A stretch of 24,850 bases of DNA from positions 1-24,850 of the forward strand of contig DAOLZQ010000046.1 in the NCBI GenBank assembly GCA_035426385.1. The letters run 5' to 3'. The notes under the pieces were generated by a model. It ran no database searches. It was given only the letters and a program-made list of their open reading frames with translations, and had not been told where the DNA came from. Source of the stretch: Parvibacillus sp035426385 (GTDB taxonomy: Bacteria > Bacteroidota > Bacteroidia > Chitinophagales > Saprospiraceae). The translations under genes were made by a program, and so were the position numbers. Positions 9,566 to 17,386 of the stretch are shown in pieces (the stretch's first letter is position 1; each line of letters begins with the position of its first letter).

Positions 9566-10156
9566 ATGTATAGATTGCTTGGCTTTGTGGTTCTTTTTTT
9601 CCTTTTTTCGTGTAAAAAAGTTGATAAGACGCTTCCATTCATGGGTATTCCTGCGGGTGGTACTGATACAGCAAGGATTCCCGCATTTTTAGTAACTGAT
9701 CAATTAGGACGCAAGGTCACACAGAAGGACTTTGATGGAAAGATTTATATAGCTGATTTTTTCTTTACTTCCTGTCCTACTATTTGCCCACTTCAGACAG
9801 CTAATATGTTGACGATTTACAAGGAATTTAAAGGTAATGATCGGGTACGGTTTATATCATTTAGTATTGACCCACGACACGACTCAGTACCCGTACTTAA
9901 AAAATTTGCAGATGATCTGGGAGTTGATCACGACCAGTGGAGGCTAGTCACCGGGCCAAAAGATAAAATATATCCCTTAGCAAAGGCTTATATGAGCATT
10001 GCTCAGGAGGATGAAGATGCACCGGGTGGATATACTCACAGTGGATATCTCTTACTGGTGGATGGAAGGAGGCATCTTCGAGGTTATAGCGACGGTACAA
10101 AGCCAACTTCAGTACAGGAAATGGTCGGAAAGATTAAAATTTTGTTGTCGCAATAA
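9566..10156 (+). CDS. SCO1/SenC-family copper chaperone lipoprotein
   Basis: 196 aa thioredoxin-fold protein of the SCO1/SenC/PrrC family, which delivers copper to, or reduces cysteines of, the CuA site of cytochrome c oxidase on the outer face of the cytoplasmic membrane. The copper site is complete: CPTIC gives Cys70 and Cys74 in the context FFFTSCPTICP, and the distal histidine is His158 in YTHSG. The conserved SIDPRHD strand is also present. The N-terminus is a lipoprotein signal ending LFSC (Cys16). It follows the His/Met-rich lipoprotein by 5 bases, and its TAA shares one base with the ATG of the cytochrome c gene (TAATG), so the three are co-transcribed and probably translationally coupled. 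No oxidase subunits are in the window. Confidence 0.93.
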   Translation: MYRLLGFVVLFFLFSCKKVDKTLPFMGIPAGGTDTARIPAFLVTDQLGRKVTQKDFDGKIYIADFFFTSCPTICPLQTANMLTIYKEFKGNDRVRFISFSIDPRHDSVPVLKKFADDLGVDHDQWRLVTGPKDKIYPLAKAYMSIAQEDEDAPGGYTHSGYLLLVDGRRHLRGYSDGTKPTSVQEMVGKIKILLSQ

Positions 10157-10563
10157 TGACTCTCTCAAAATCAGGTTTACTTATCTGGATTGTTGCCATA
10201 TTGTGCTCATTGATTGTGACTTTAGGGTGTAATACATATACTCAGGGCCAACGGATCTATTCCATCCGATGTGCAGGATGTCATGGCGAGCATGGTGAAG
10301 GATTGGAGCGATTGTACCCACCTTTGAAACTGTCTAATATTTTAACAGATTCTATCGAACGGCTGCCTTGCATCATAACTAAGGGACTGATTGGCTCCAG
10401 AGTAGTTAATGGCATCACTTTCGATCATGCCATGGCACCGGTGACCGGACTATCTTCTATAGAAATGACGAATTTGTTCAATTATCTACTACATGATATG
10501 TTTGATTCAGAGAAAACAGTAACTCCAGCGGATATAGAAGGATGGCTCAAAAGCTGTGAATAA
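10156..10563 (+). CDS. lipoprotein class I cytochrome c
   Basis: 135 aa. One c-type haem site CAGCH (Cys39, Cys42, His43) is followed by GEHGEG, typical of small class I cytochromes c; Met93 in FDHAMAPVTGLS is the probable sixth ligand. The N-terminal hydrophobic stretch ends VTLGC (Cys25), a good lipobox, so it is probably tethered on the outer face of a membrane. It shares one base with the SCO gene stop. A membrane-tethered cytochrome next to SCO suggests an electron donor or redox partner in terminal oxidase function or assembly, by context only. Confidence 0.92.
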   Translation: MTLSKSGLLIWIVAILCSLIVTLGCNTYTQGQRIYSIRCAGCHGEHGEGLERLYPPLKLSNILTDSIERLPCIITKGLIGSRVVNGITFDHAMAPVTGLSSIEMTNLFNYLLHDMFDSEKTVTPADIEGWLKSCE

Positions 10564-10622
10564 TTTTTTTTACAATTTATGATTATTTTTATATGTTTAC
10601 ATATACAAAATACCTGTATTTT

Positions 10623-13025
10623 ATGTTAAAAAGCCTTACGTTTTGCCTCATCTTCATTGCATTGGCCTATCAGATTTCAGCACATACTGATACAGGTGTA
10701 AGATCTTCTTTTGTACCATCAGCAGCGCCTGTACTGGATTTATCCTTTTTTACTGTTTCTGGATTGAATTACCTGAGCGAAGGCTGCAATAATACCGATG
10801 CTACGCTCCGTATAAAGCTATCAGAGCCATTTACGACGCCAATGAAGTTTATTGTAACCCTTTCAGGAACTGCTACACTAAGCGATGATTATACAGTGTC
10901 TTTTCAAGATACAATAGAATTACCGGCCGGTCAGACAGAATTGGTAGGAACCATCCAAGTGCTGACTGATACACTTGCTGAAGGCAGCGAGGATGTCCAG
11001 GTAACTATAACTTCACTGGATGGACAGATCACCGGATCTACTTCCATTTCTATTTTTGATGGGCTGAATGTTAGTATTGTTCAGGGTGATAGCGTATATA
11101 TCTGCGGTGGTAAAGGTACTGAATTGTCGGCCACAGGTGCCACATCATATAGCTGGTCACCAACTGCTTCATTCACTTCTGATACAGGGGCAGTAGTATC
11201 CTATATTGCAAACGACACAGCACTTATTTATGTCACAGGCACCAGTGGCGGCTGTACAGGTATAGATTCCATCTATGTACGCCGCACGTCACCAACCATA
11301 GAACTGAAAGCTTCTGCCGGGAAACTTTGCGGACCTTCATCTTTGAATCTGGACGCTGTAGTCAATCACGAAGGAGGAACTTATTCCTGGTCACCTGCCA
11401 ATCTCTTTGCTCAGCAAAATGTCTCCCGTCAGTTTATTACGCTGCGAAAGTCAGCAATAATAAAAGTTACGTATACCTATGACGGCTGTGAAACTAGCGA
11501 TACTGTGCACGTCGATGTAGTGGAAGGATTGGATTACACCCCTCCTTTTACTGATACTACACTGTGCCAGGATCAGCAGATTGCTTTTGGTGATTTTACA
11601 GATGCACCCGATTATTATTTTGAGCCCACTACAGATATTGATTTCTCAGACCCCAATAATCCTATAGCTAGGCCTAAGGCCACTACCACATATCAGGTTT
11701 TTCTGACGGGAGTGGATACTACATGTAAGAGAAATTATAAGTTTGAGGTGCGTGTAGAACAAGTTACCTTCAAACTGATATCTTCGGATAGTGTGAATCT
11801 ATGCAAAGCAGACAGCACTGCCATTCGATTTGAAGTAAGTCCGCCGAACACCACTGTTGTGTATGATCCGGCAGATTCCACCATAAGAAGAGCAAGTGCA
11901 TTGGAGTATTGGGTGAAACCATCCGTATCTACCACATATCACTTTACTGCCACAGGGCCATTGGGATGTGTGGTTAACTATGAAGTTAAGATTAGAGTGG
12001 ATAGCATTCCGGAGTTACCGATAACCAATTGGAATCCCAAGGATAAATATTGTGCCGGTGATTCTATCTTACTCACTTCACCCGAGGTCAGCAAAGCGAA
12101 ATATCCGGATGTCCAGTTTAATTGGGAATCCATTGGCGAACAAAATAGCAAAGCCGATCTCAATCTGCTCATCATCGCACAGGATACCTTCCTATACATC
12201 CGCAAGACTACTAATGTCGCCTGCTTTAGAGCAGACTCTATCAAGCTCAATGTGGTTCAACCCAAAATACTACTGTCACTAAACGATACCACAGTCTGTG
12301 CAGACCGCCCTGTCAGTGTAGAAGTGAAAGGAGATGTTACAGACATAAAGTGGGATCCCACTGACGGCGTCAATTGCTCCAACAATTGCTATAGTGCAGT
12401 CATCAAGAACAGCAAAACTCAGCAATATAAGGTCGAAGGCAAGAAAGATGGTTGTCCAGCAGTTACATTTTTCAATTATAATGTACAGGGCAGCTACTGG
12501 CTTGTAATAGAAGCCTCACCAGGAACCAATATTGCAAAAGGTACACAAGTCACTCTGACTATTACCAATTCTTTGCCCAATGTCACTGATTACGAATGGA
12601 AATACAATGGAAAATCCCTTAGTCAAAAGGGGAAATCGATTACGGTCATCATAGAAGAAGACATAAATAACTTTGAAGCTAGTATAGGACCGGATCCTAC
12701 AGGTATTCACTGCGGTGCTGCCGGGACTATATACATTCAGGGAGTAGTGCCTTATATCAAAATGCCAAATGCCTTTACGCCTAATAGTGACTCCAAAAAT
12801 GATGTATTCCAGGCAGTCGTTCCTGATGGTGTAGAGGTAACCAATATGGTCATCGTCAACCGATGGGGACAAACCATTTTCGAGGGCTCAGATAATACCG
12901 GTTGGAATGGTAAATATAAAGAAAAAGATTCCCCTTCTGATACTTACCTCTATCGCGTAAAATACAAATTTGCAACCGGAGGAACCGAACAAGTAACCAA
13001 AGGTGAAGTGAACCTACTGAGATAA
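10623..13025 (+). CDS. T9SS type B surface protein with Calx-beta/Ig-like repeats
   Basis: Large secreted protein. The signal peptide starts MLKSLTFCLIFIALAYQISA and is probably cleaved before HTDTG. Next comes a Calx-beta-like segment (LSEGCNNTDATLRIKLSEP, then GTATLSDDY), then several Ig/PKD-like repeats built around paired cysteines and SWSP/TWNP-like strands. The last 87 residues, starting MPNAFTPNSDSKNDVFQ and including IVNRWGQTIFEG and TYLYRVKY, are the gliding-motility-associated type B C-terminal domain recognised by the type IX secretion system. It is therefore expected to be exported across the outer membrane and displayed or released; ligand unknown. An in-frame ATG at 10593 would add 10 residues; 10623 is slightly preferred because a weak -7-like TATGTTTA (one mismatch) covers 10592-10599. 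Confidence 0.92.
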   Translation: MLKSLTFCLIFIALAYQISAHTDTGVRSSFVPSAAPVLDLSFFTVSGLNYLSEGCNNTDATLRIKLSEPFTTPMKFIVTLSGTATLSDDYTVSFQDTIELPAGQTELVGTIQVLTDTLAEGSEDVQVTITSLDGQITGSTSISIFDGLNVSIVQGDSVYICGGKGTELSATGATSYSWSPTASFTSDTGAVVSYIANDTALIYVTGTSGGCTGIDSIYVRRTSPTIELKASAGKLCGPSSLNLDAVVNHEGGTYSWSPANLFAQQNVSRQFITLRKSAIIKVTYTYDGCETSDTVHVDVVEGLDYTPPFTDTTLCQDQQIAFGDFTDAPDYYFEPTTDIDFSDPNNPIARPKATTTYQVFLTGVDTTCKRNYKFEVRVEQVTFKLISSDSVNLCKADSTAIRFEVSPPNTTVVYDPADSTIRRASALEYWVKPSVSTTYHFTATGPLGCVVNYEVKIRVDSIPELPITNWNPKDKYCAGDSILLTSPEVSKAKYPDVQFNWESIGEQNSKADLNLLIIAQDTFLYIRKTTNVACFRADSIKLNVVQPKILLSLNDTTVCADRPVSVEVKGDVTDIKWDPTDGVNCSNNCYSAVIKNSKTQQYKVEGKKDGCPAVTFFNYNVQGSYWLVIEASPGTNIAKGTQVTLTITNSLPNVTDYEWKYNGKSLSQKGKSITVIIEEDINNFEASIGPDPTGIHCGAAGTIYIQGVVPYIKMPNAFTPNSDSKNDVFQAVVPDGVEVTNMVIVNRWGQTIFEGSDNTGWNGKYKEKDSPSDTYLYRVKYKFATGGTEQVTKGEVNLLR

Positions 13026-13164
13026 TTCACTATTATTTTTAAATGTTGCAGTGCATTGTTCAGATTAAATTCCTAATTTAATAATTGAATTTAATTGTTG
13101 AATTGAATTTGGAAAAAATCAATTGTTTACTTTATTGAAAAGGAGAAAAAATACACGAGTGTGC
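13026..13164. other. AT-rich convergent intergenic region
   Basis: The stop of the T9SS protein gene faces the stop of the retropepsin-like gene across 139 bases. No GC-rich terminator is visible. An AT-only inverted repeat TAAATTC/GAATTTA (13066-13072 and 13087-13093) and, reading on the minus strand, a short ACAC/GTGT stem at 13053-13062 numbering offset 13153-13162 followed by a T run, are the only candidates and both are weak. Confidence 0.3.
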
Positions 13165-14241
13165 TTATTTCTTTTTTTCTATAAAGACGACTGACTCTCC
13201 CAGTTGATGTAACCTGCCCCAATATAATCTGCCAAAATTGCAAAGATCTGTAGCGGAGAGTGAGCTTATATCTATTCCATGTACATTCACTTTTTCACCC
13301 ACTCTGAATCCGTGACTGTATTCCTTGGAATTGCGGGAAATGCCATTAATTATAAATTCACCCATTCGAAACGAAAGATTATAAAGGGGTATTTCTCTTG
13401 GTGGTGTATTATCGCCTTTCAAATAAATAAAACCATTCTTAAAATCAAAATATACAGTATCATATCTCAAGAAAAATTGCAATCCAAGCAAGTTTAAAGT
13501 TAAATTTTTGGAAACCATGATGTCTGAAATTATGGCCGGATCAGTCTCGTTTGTTTTTATTGATTGATTCCTGTACACGTCAAAATTTGTAATTACATCC
13601 TGAGCAGAAAAGGTAGTTACCCATCCTTCATAGGGATCCAACATCTGACTGGACAACCCCTTTGGTTTTTTAAATGCGATAGCGCCAATATAACCAAGAT
13701 CCACCAGGCATTTTATCCTTTTTTTACCTGAATATAGTTGGACATAATACGCCTTAGTCAGCCACTCTCTGCGCATGGGTAGCACCATATAGTCACCTAA
13801 GTTCTTGGGCGGGACAGCATTAAAATTTATGGTCTGATTTGTTGTGTAGAGTCCCACTACCTTATTCATGACAACGTCCATTCCAAGCATTAGATAGTTG
13901 TTGAAGCACGGTTCAGTAATTTCTTTTTTTACTATTTTCTTATGTATCTTTCCCAAGCCGGAAATATAGAGCTCGGCTTTTACTTTCCGGTGTAGCTTTA
14001 GATTGCCAAGGGCATCTCTGACGAGAGCAAATGAAATCCTGGTGGGACTCAGCCATGGTAACTCAGGAAGTGAATCCGAATAGTGATAAGATGAGATTTC
14101 GGCACCTGAATCAAAAGTATAGTCGAGATGATTTACGGTATCATGGCAAAACAGATGACTTTTGTTAGTTGAATACTTCATCTGGCCAAGAGCTGTGCCA
14201 CTGAAACCCATTAGAATATAAAAGCAAGTAAAGATTCTCAT
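13165..14241 (-). CDS. retropepsin-like protein with two half-sites and PDZ-like C-terminus
   Basis: 358 aa with a cleavable-looking signal peptide (MRIFTCFYILMGFSGTALG). The first half has an aspartic-protease-like loop YTFDSGAEIS (Asp44-Ser-Gly-Ala) and, later, LMLGMDVV (117-124). The second half has CLVDLGYIGAIAF (Asp181-Leu-Gly) and LLGLQFFLRYDTVYFDFKNG (251-270), a strand pattern typical of Bacteroidota aspartyl protease (retropepsin-like) proteins. Residues about 295-335 (HGFRVGEKVNVHGIDISSL) resemble a PDZ domain. Retropepsin-like proteins normally carry one D-[ST]-G-A per chain and dimerise; here two half-sites are in one chain, the second with Leu in place of Ser/Thr. Activity is uncertain. 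It is separated from the nifS-like gene by 135 bases and is probably its own unit. Assignment rests on motifs only. Confidence 0.65.
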   Translation of the reverse strand: MRIFTCFYILMGFSGTALGQMKYSTNKSHLFCHDTVNHLDYTFDSGAEISSYHYSDSLPELPWLSPTRISFALVRDALGNLKLHRKVKAELYISGLGKIHKKIVKKEITEPCFNNYLMLGMDVVMNKVVGLYTTNQTINFNAVPPKNLGDYMVLPMRREWLTKAYYVQLYSGKKRIKCLVDLGYIGAIAFKKPKGLSSQMLDPYEGWVTTFSAQDVITNFDVYRNQSIKTNETDPAIISDIMVSKNLTLNLLGLQFFLRYDTVYFDFKNGFIYLKGDNTPPREIPLYNLSFRMGEFIINGISRNSKEYSHGFRVGEKVNVHGIDISSLSATDLCNFGRLYWGRLHQLGESVVFIEKKK

Positions 14242-14376
14242 TTCAAAGGGATGACTGAATCAAATTATACTCATCGGAAATAAGTTTGAACTTTTTAGTA
14301 AATTATTTTTTGTGAAAAACAATCTATCGTATTGCACATTTGTCAAACAACATACAACAAACATTGGATGAATTTG

Positions 14377-15507
14377 TCAATTATAAATTTCTCTAAGTAC
14401 TTCCATCGTTTTATCTAATTCTTCTTTTGTATTAAAATGTGAAAATGAAAACCTGACTGCTTTTCGTTCCGGATCTTTCTTGAGCGCATTGATCACATCA
14501 GACCCTTTCTCTGCTCCTGAAGTACAGGCAGATCCTCCAGACGCAGAGATGCCATGGATATCTAGATTTATGAGCGCCATTTCATTCTTAGGGTGAGGTG
14601 GAAACGATACATTCAGCACGGTATACAGTGAATTGTTCCCTGTATTCCCGTTAAACTCAATGTCGTCTCCCAGAGTAGTTAATCTCTCCTTGAAATAGGT
14701 TTTTAATTCAGTGATATAAGTCTGCCGCTCAGTCATCTCATCGTAGGCATATTGAATGGCTCTAGCCATTCCCAGAATACCACAGACATTTTCTGTTCCT
14801 CCCCGAAGATTTTTCTCTTGTGATCCACCATTGATAAGTGCCTTTATAGGCGACGCATGGTTTATATATAAAATACCGGTTCCCTTAGGACCATGAATCT
14901 TATGTGCTGCACCCGATATAAAATGTATGTGAGTCTGACTTAAATCTATGGGTAGATGGCCTACAGTCTGCACTGTATCACTGTGAAAATAGGCATCATA
15001 CTTTTTGCACAGTTCACCTATCGCCACGATATCATTGAGTGTACCTATTTCATTGTTGGCGTGCATGATGGTGACGAGTGATTTTACATTACTTGCTGCA
15101 AGAGCATCTTCCAATTCTTCCAGAGAAATCTCACCTTCTGAATTATTTTCTATATATACACACTCTATCTCAGTGTGCTGCTGCAGGCTGCTGATCGATC
15201 TGGCTACACAGTGATGTTCTACTCTGGTAGTGATGATCCGTCTGACACCCAAGTCATTTACGGCGCCCTTGATGGCAATATTATTTGATTCAGTTCCACC
15301 TGAGGTAAAATAAATCTCACCCGGTGAAGTATGCAGGAATCCCGCTATCTGTTTGCGTGCCGTCTCTATCAGTGCTTTACTCTTGCGGCCTTCATTATGT
15401 GTGCTGGATGGGTTGCCATAGCAGTCACTCATACATTCGTACATTTCCTTCAGAATACGAGGGTCTAACGGCGTAGAGGCAGCATTGTCCAGGTAAATTC
15501 TAGTCAT
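14377..15507 (-). CDS. cysteine desulfurase (NifS/IscS class)
   Basis: 376 aa PLP enzyme that removes sulfur from cysteine as an enzyme-bound persulfide for iron-sulfur cluster and thio-cofactor synthesis in the cytoplasm. The start YLDNAASTPLDP, the PLP-binding lysine Lys203 in SGAAHKIHGPKG, Asp177 and the NEIG motif (152-155) are all present. The persulfide cysteine Cys328 sits in SGGSACTSG, the group I (NifS/IscS) type loop. No IscU or SufBCD genes are nearby, so this is probably a general-purpose desulfurase; NifS or IscS cannot be distinguished from sequence alone. Its ATG overlaps the stop of the phosphoglucosamine mutase gene by four bases (ATGA). Confidence 0.95.
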   Translation of the reverse strand: MTRIYLDNAASTPLDPRILKEMYECMSDCYGNPSSTHNEGRKSKALIETARKQIAGFLHTSPGEIYFTSGGTESNNIAIKGAVNDLGVRRIITTRVEHHCVARSISSLQQHTEIECVYIENNSEGEISLEELEDALAASNVKSLVTIMHANNEIGTLNDIVAIGELCKKYDAYFHSDTVQTVGHLPIDLSQTHIHFISGAAHKIHGPKGTGILYINHASPIKALINGGSQEKNLRGGTENVCGILGMARAIQYAYDEMTERQTYITELKTYFKERLTTLGDDIEFNGNTGNNSLYTVLNVSFPPHPKNEMALINLDIHGISASGGSACTSGAEKGSDVINALKKDPERKAVRFSFSHFNTKEELDKTMEVLREIYN

Positions 15508-16895
15508 GAAATAGTCAGTTTATTGAAGTTAGCAATTAGTTCGGCCGATAGAGCTTCTGCCCTTTCAATACTTCCAGCTTCGCTGTACACTCGAATTATG
15601 GGTTCTGTATTGGATACTCTAAGTTGTACCCAGCCATCCGGGAAATCTATTTTCAAACCGTCTTCGCGTGAGATTTCTTCTTCTCGGTAGAGCTCCGCCA
15701 AGTGGTTTATGATGGTGGGCGTATCCCAACCGGTTTGCAAATTTATTTTATTCTTTGAGATATAATACTCGGGTAGTATCTGCTTTATATCCAGCAGCGA
15801 ATATTTATTCATTGCCATATAGCTGAGCATTAAAGCTACACCGAGTAGAGCATCTCTACCATAGTGTAAAGCAGGGTAGATGACACCACCATTTCCCTCA
15901 CCACCGATCACCGCATTCACCTCTTTCATCTTATTGACCACATTCACTTCACCTACTGCTGCCGCATAATAGAGCTGATTTGCTTCGAGTGTGATGTCAC
16001 GGAGTCCGCGAGTAGAAGATAGATTGGACACTGTTGCACCTGGAGTATGGTCAAGTACATATCTGGCTATTCCGACCAGTGTATTTTCTTCACCTAGCAG
16101 AGTTCCGTCCGGACATACAAACGATAGTCTATCCACATCAGGATCGACAGCTATGCCCAGATCTGCTCTGTGCGCGATTACAGCTTCACTAAGTTCTGTG
16201 AGGTGAGCAGGCAAGGGCTCCGGATTATGTGTAAAATCACCCGTCATTTCGCCATTTATAAGTATTACTTTACAACCCATCTGCGCCAATAGTGGCGCTA
16301 TGGAAATAGCACCCGTAGAATTAATACAATCCACTACTACTTTATAATTGCAGGATTGGACTAAATCCACTTTTACGAGGGGCAATTGGAAAATAGCTTG
16401 AATGTGTTCCTCTATTATATTATCAAGTGATTCAATCTTTCCCAACTGATCGATGGGTACAAATTCAAATAGCTTTTGGTTGGCAATTTCCATTATTTCC
16501 GCGCCTTCTAGGCCAGAGATAAATTCTCCGTCTTTATTTAAAAATTTGAGTGCATTCCATTCTCTGGGATTATGACTTGCAGTGACTATAATGCCTCCGT
16601 GAGCATTATGATTCTTGACTGCCATTTCCACACTTGGTGTGGTAGAAAGCCCTGCATCAAGTACATGGATACCCATAGCTAGGAGTGTCTGCATACACAG
16701 TGAAGCGACCATCTCTCCGGACATACGCGCATCACGGCCGATTATAATTCGTAGTGGGGTATCCGAACCTTGATTTTCTCGGATGAGTCGGGCGTATGCT
16801 GCCGTCATCTCCACGATATCCAGCGGTGTGAGGTTAGTGCCGGGACTACCGCCAATAGTTCCACGCATGCCGGAGATTGATTTGATCAGTGCCAA
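15504..16895 (-). CDS. glmM: phosphoglucosamine mutase, archaeal-type (GlmM-like)
   Basis: 463 aa alpha-D-phosphohexomutase. The phosphoserine loop is TASHNP with Ser107; the Mg site is DPDVDR (Asp251, Asp253, Asp255); the sugar-binding loop is GEGNGG (332-337); the phosphate-binding segment SNTEPIIR is near the C-terminus. The N-terminus SISGMRGTIGG and the GEGNGG loop fit the archaeal/Bacteroidota GlmM branch (glucosamine-6-P to glucosamine-1-P for UDP-GlcNAc and peptidoglycan) better than the classical GlmM; a phosphomannomutase role cannot be excluded. The start is a TTG codon (16895-16893), which lines up with the usual start of homologues (M-x-LIKSISG); the first in-frame ATG would cut into the conserved block. 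It starts 32 bases after the peroxiredoxin gene and overlaps the desulfurase by ATGA. Confidence 0.9.
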   Translation of the reverse strand: MALIKSISGMRGTIGGSPGTNLTPLDIVEMTAAYARLIRENQGSDTPLRIIIGRDARMSGEMVASLCMQTLLAMGIHVLDAGLSTTPSVEMAVKNHNAHGGIIVTASHNPREWNALKFLNKDGEFISGLEGAEIMEIANQKLFEFVPIDQLGKIESLDNIIEEHIQAIFQLPLVKVDLVQSCNYKVVVDCINSTGAISIAPLLAQMGCKVILINGEMTGDFTHNPEPLPAHLTELSEAVIAHRADLGIAVDPDVDRLSFVCPDGTLLGEENTLVGIARYVLDHTPGATVSNLSSTRGLRDITLEANQLYYAAAVGEVNVVNKMKEVNAVIGGEGNGGVIYPALHYGRDALLGVALMLSYMAMNKYSLLDIKQILPEYYISKNKINLQTGWDTPTIINHLAELYREEEISREDGLKIDFPDGWVQLRVSNTEPIIRVYSEAGSIERAEALSAELIANFNKLTIS

Positions 16896-16927
16896 AGATT
16901 AATTTTTAAATTTAACTAAAATGAATG

Positions 16928-17386
16928 TCAGTTTTTGTTCAGGATTTGATCTGAATGAGATTTTGAAGTGACTTTATCTATTATAGATTCAATCTTTCCT
17001 TTTTCATCTATTATAAAAGTAGTTCTTTTAATACCATCGTATTCTTTGCCAAACATTTTTTTCTTACCCCATACACCATATGCGGTAGCGATGGAATGAT
17101 CTTCATCTGCTATGAGATCGAAAGGCAATTGATGTCTTTCAATGAATTTCACGTGTTTTTCAGGTGAGTCCGGGCTCACACCGATAAGACTATAACCAGC
17201 TTTTAACAGCGCGCTATAATTATCTCTTAGATTGCATGCCTGTATTGTGCAAGTGGGCGTCATGTCAGCCGGATAGAAATATAGAATTACTTTTTTTCCT
17301 TTAAACTGCGCAAGAGAAATCTTTTTATTTGCTTGATTTACTCCCGCGTATGAGGGTGCTTTATCCCCTTTTTTTAATTGTGTCAT
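16928..17386 (-). CDS. bcp: thiol peroxidase of the Bcp/PrxQ family
   Basis: 152 aa, the usual length of this family. Cytoplasmic thioredoxin-dependent peroxiredoxin that reduces hydrogen peroxide and organic hydroperoxides. The active site reads PADMTPTCTIQAC: PxxxTxxC gives Thr43 and the peroxidatic Cys46, with the resolving Cys51 five residues on, diagnostic of the alpha-helical-resolving-cysteine PrxQ subgroup. No signal peptide. The ATG overlaps the stop of the M23 gene by four bases (ATGA). Confidence 0.94.
   Translation of the reverse strand: MTQLKKGDKAPSYAGVNQANKKISLAQFKGKKVILYFYPADMTPTCTIQACNLRDNYSALLKAGYSLIGVSPDSPEKHVKFIERHQLPFDLIADEDHSIATAYGVWGKKKMFGKEYDGIKRTTFIIDEKGKIESIIDKVTSKSHSDQILNKN

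Noticed and set aside
9999..10232. 77-codon + strand ORF across the SCO/cytochrome junction
   Set aside because: Shadow frame over two well-supported genes.
14261..14269. TATAATTTG on the minus strand as promoter of the retropepsin-like gene
   Set aside because: Three bases instead of two between TA and TTTG, and no -33 TTG at normal distance.
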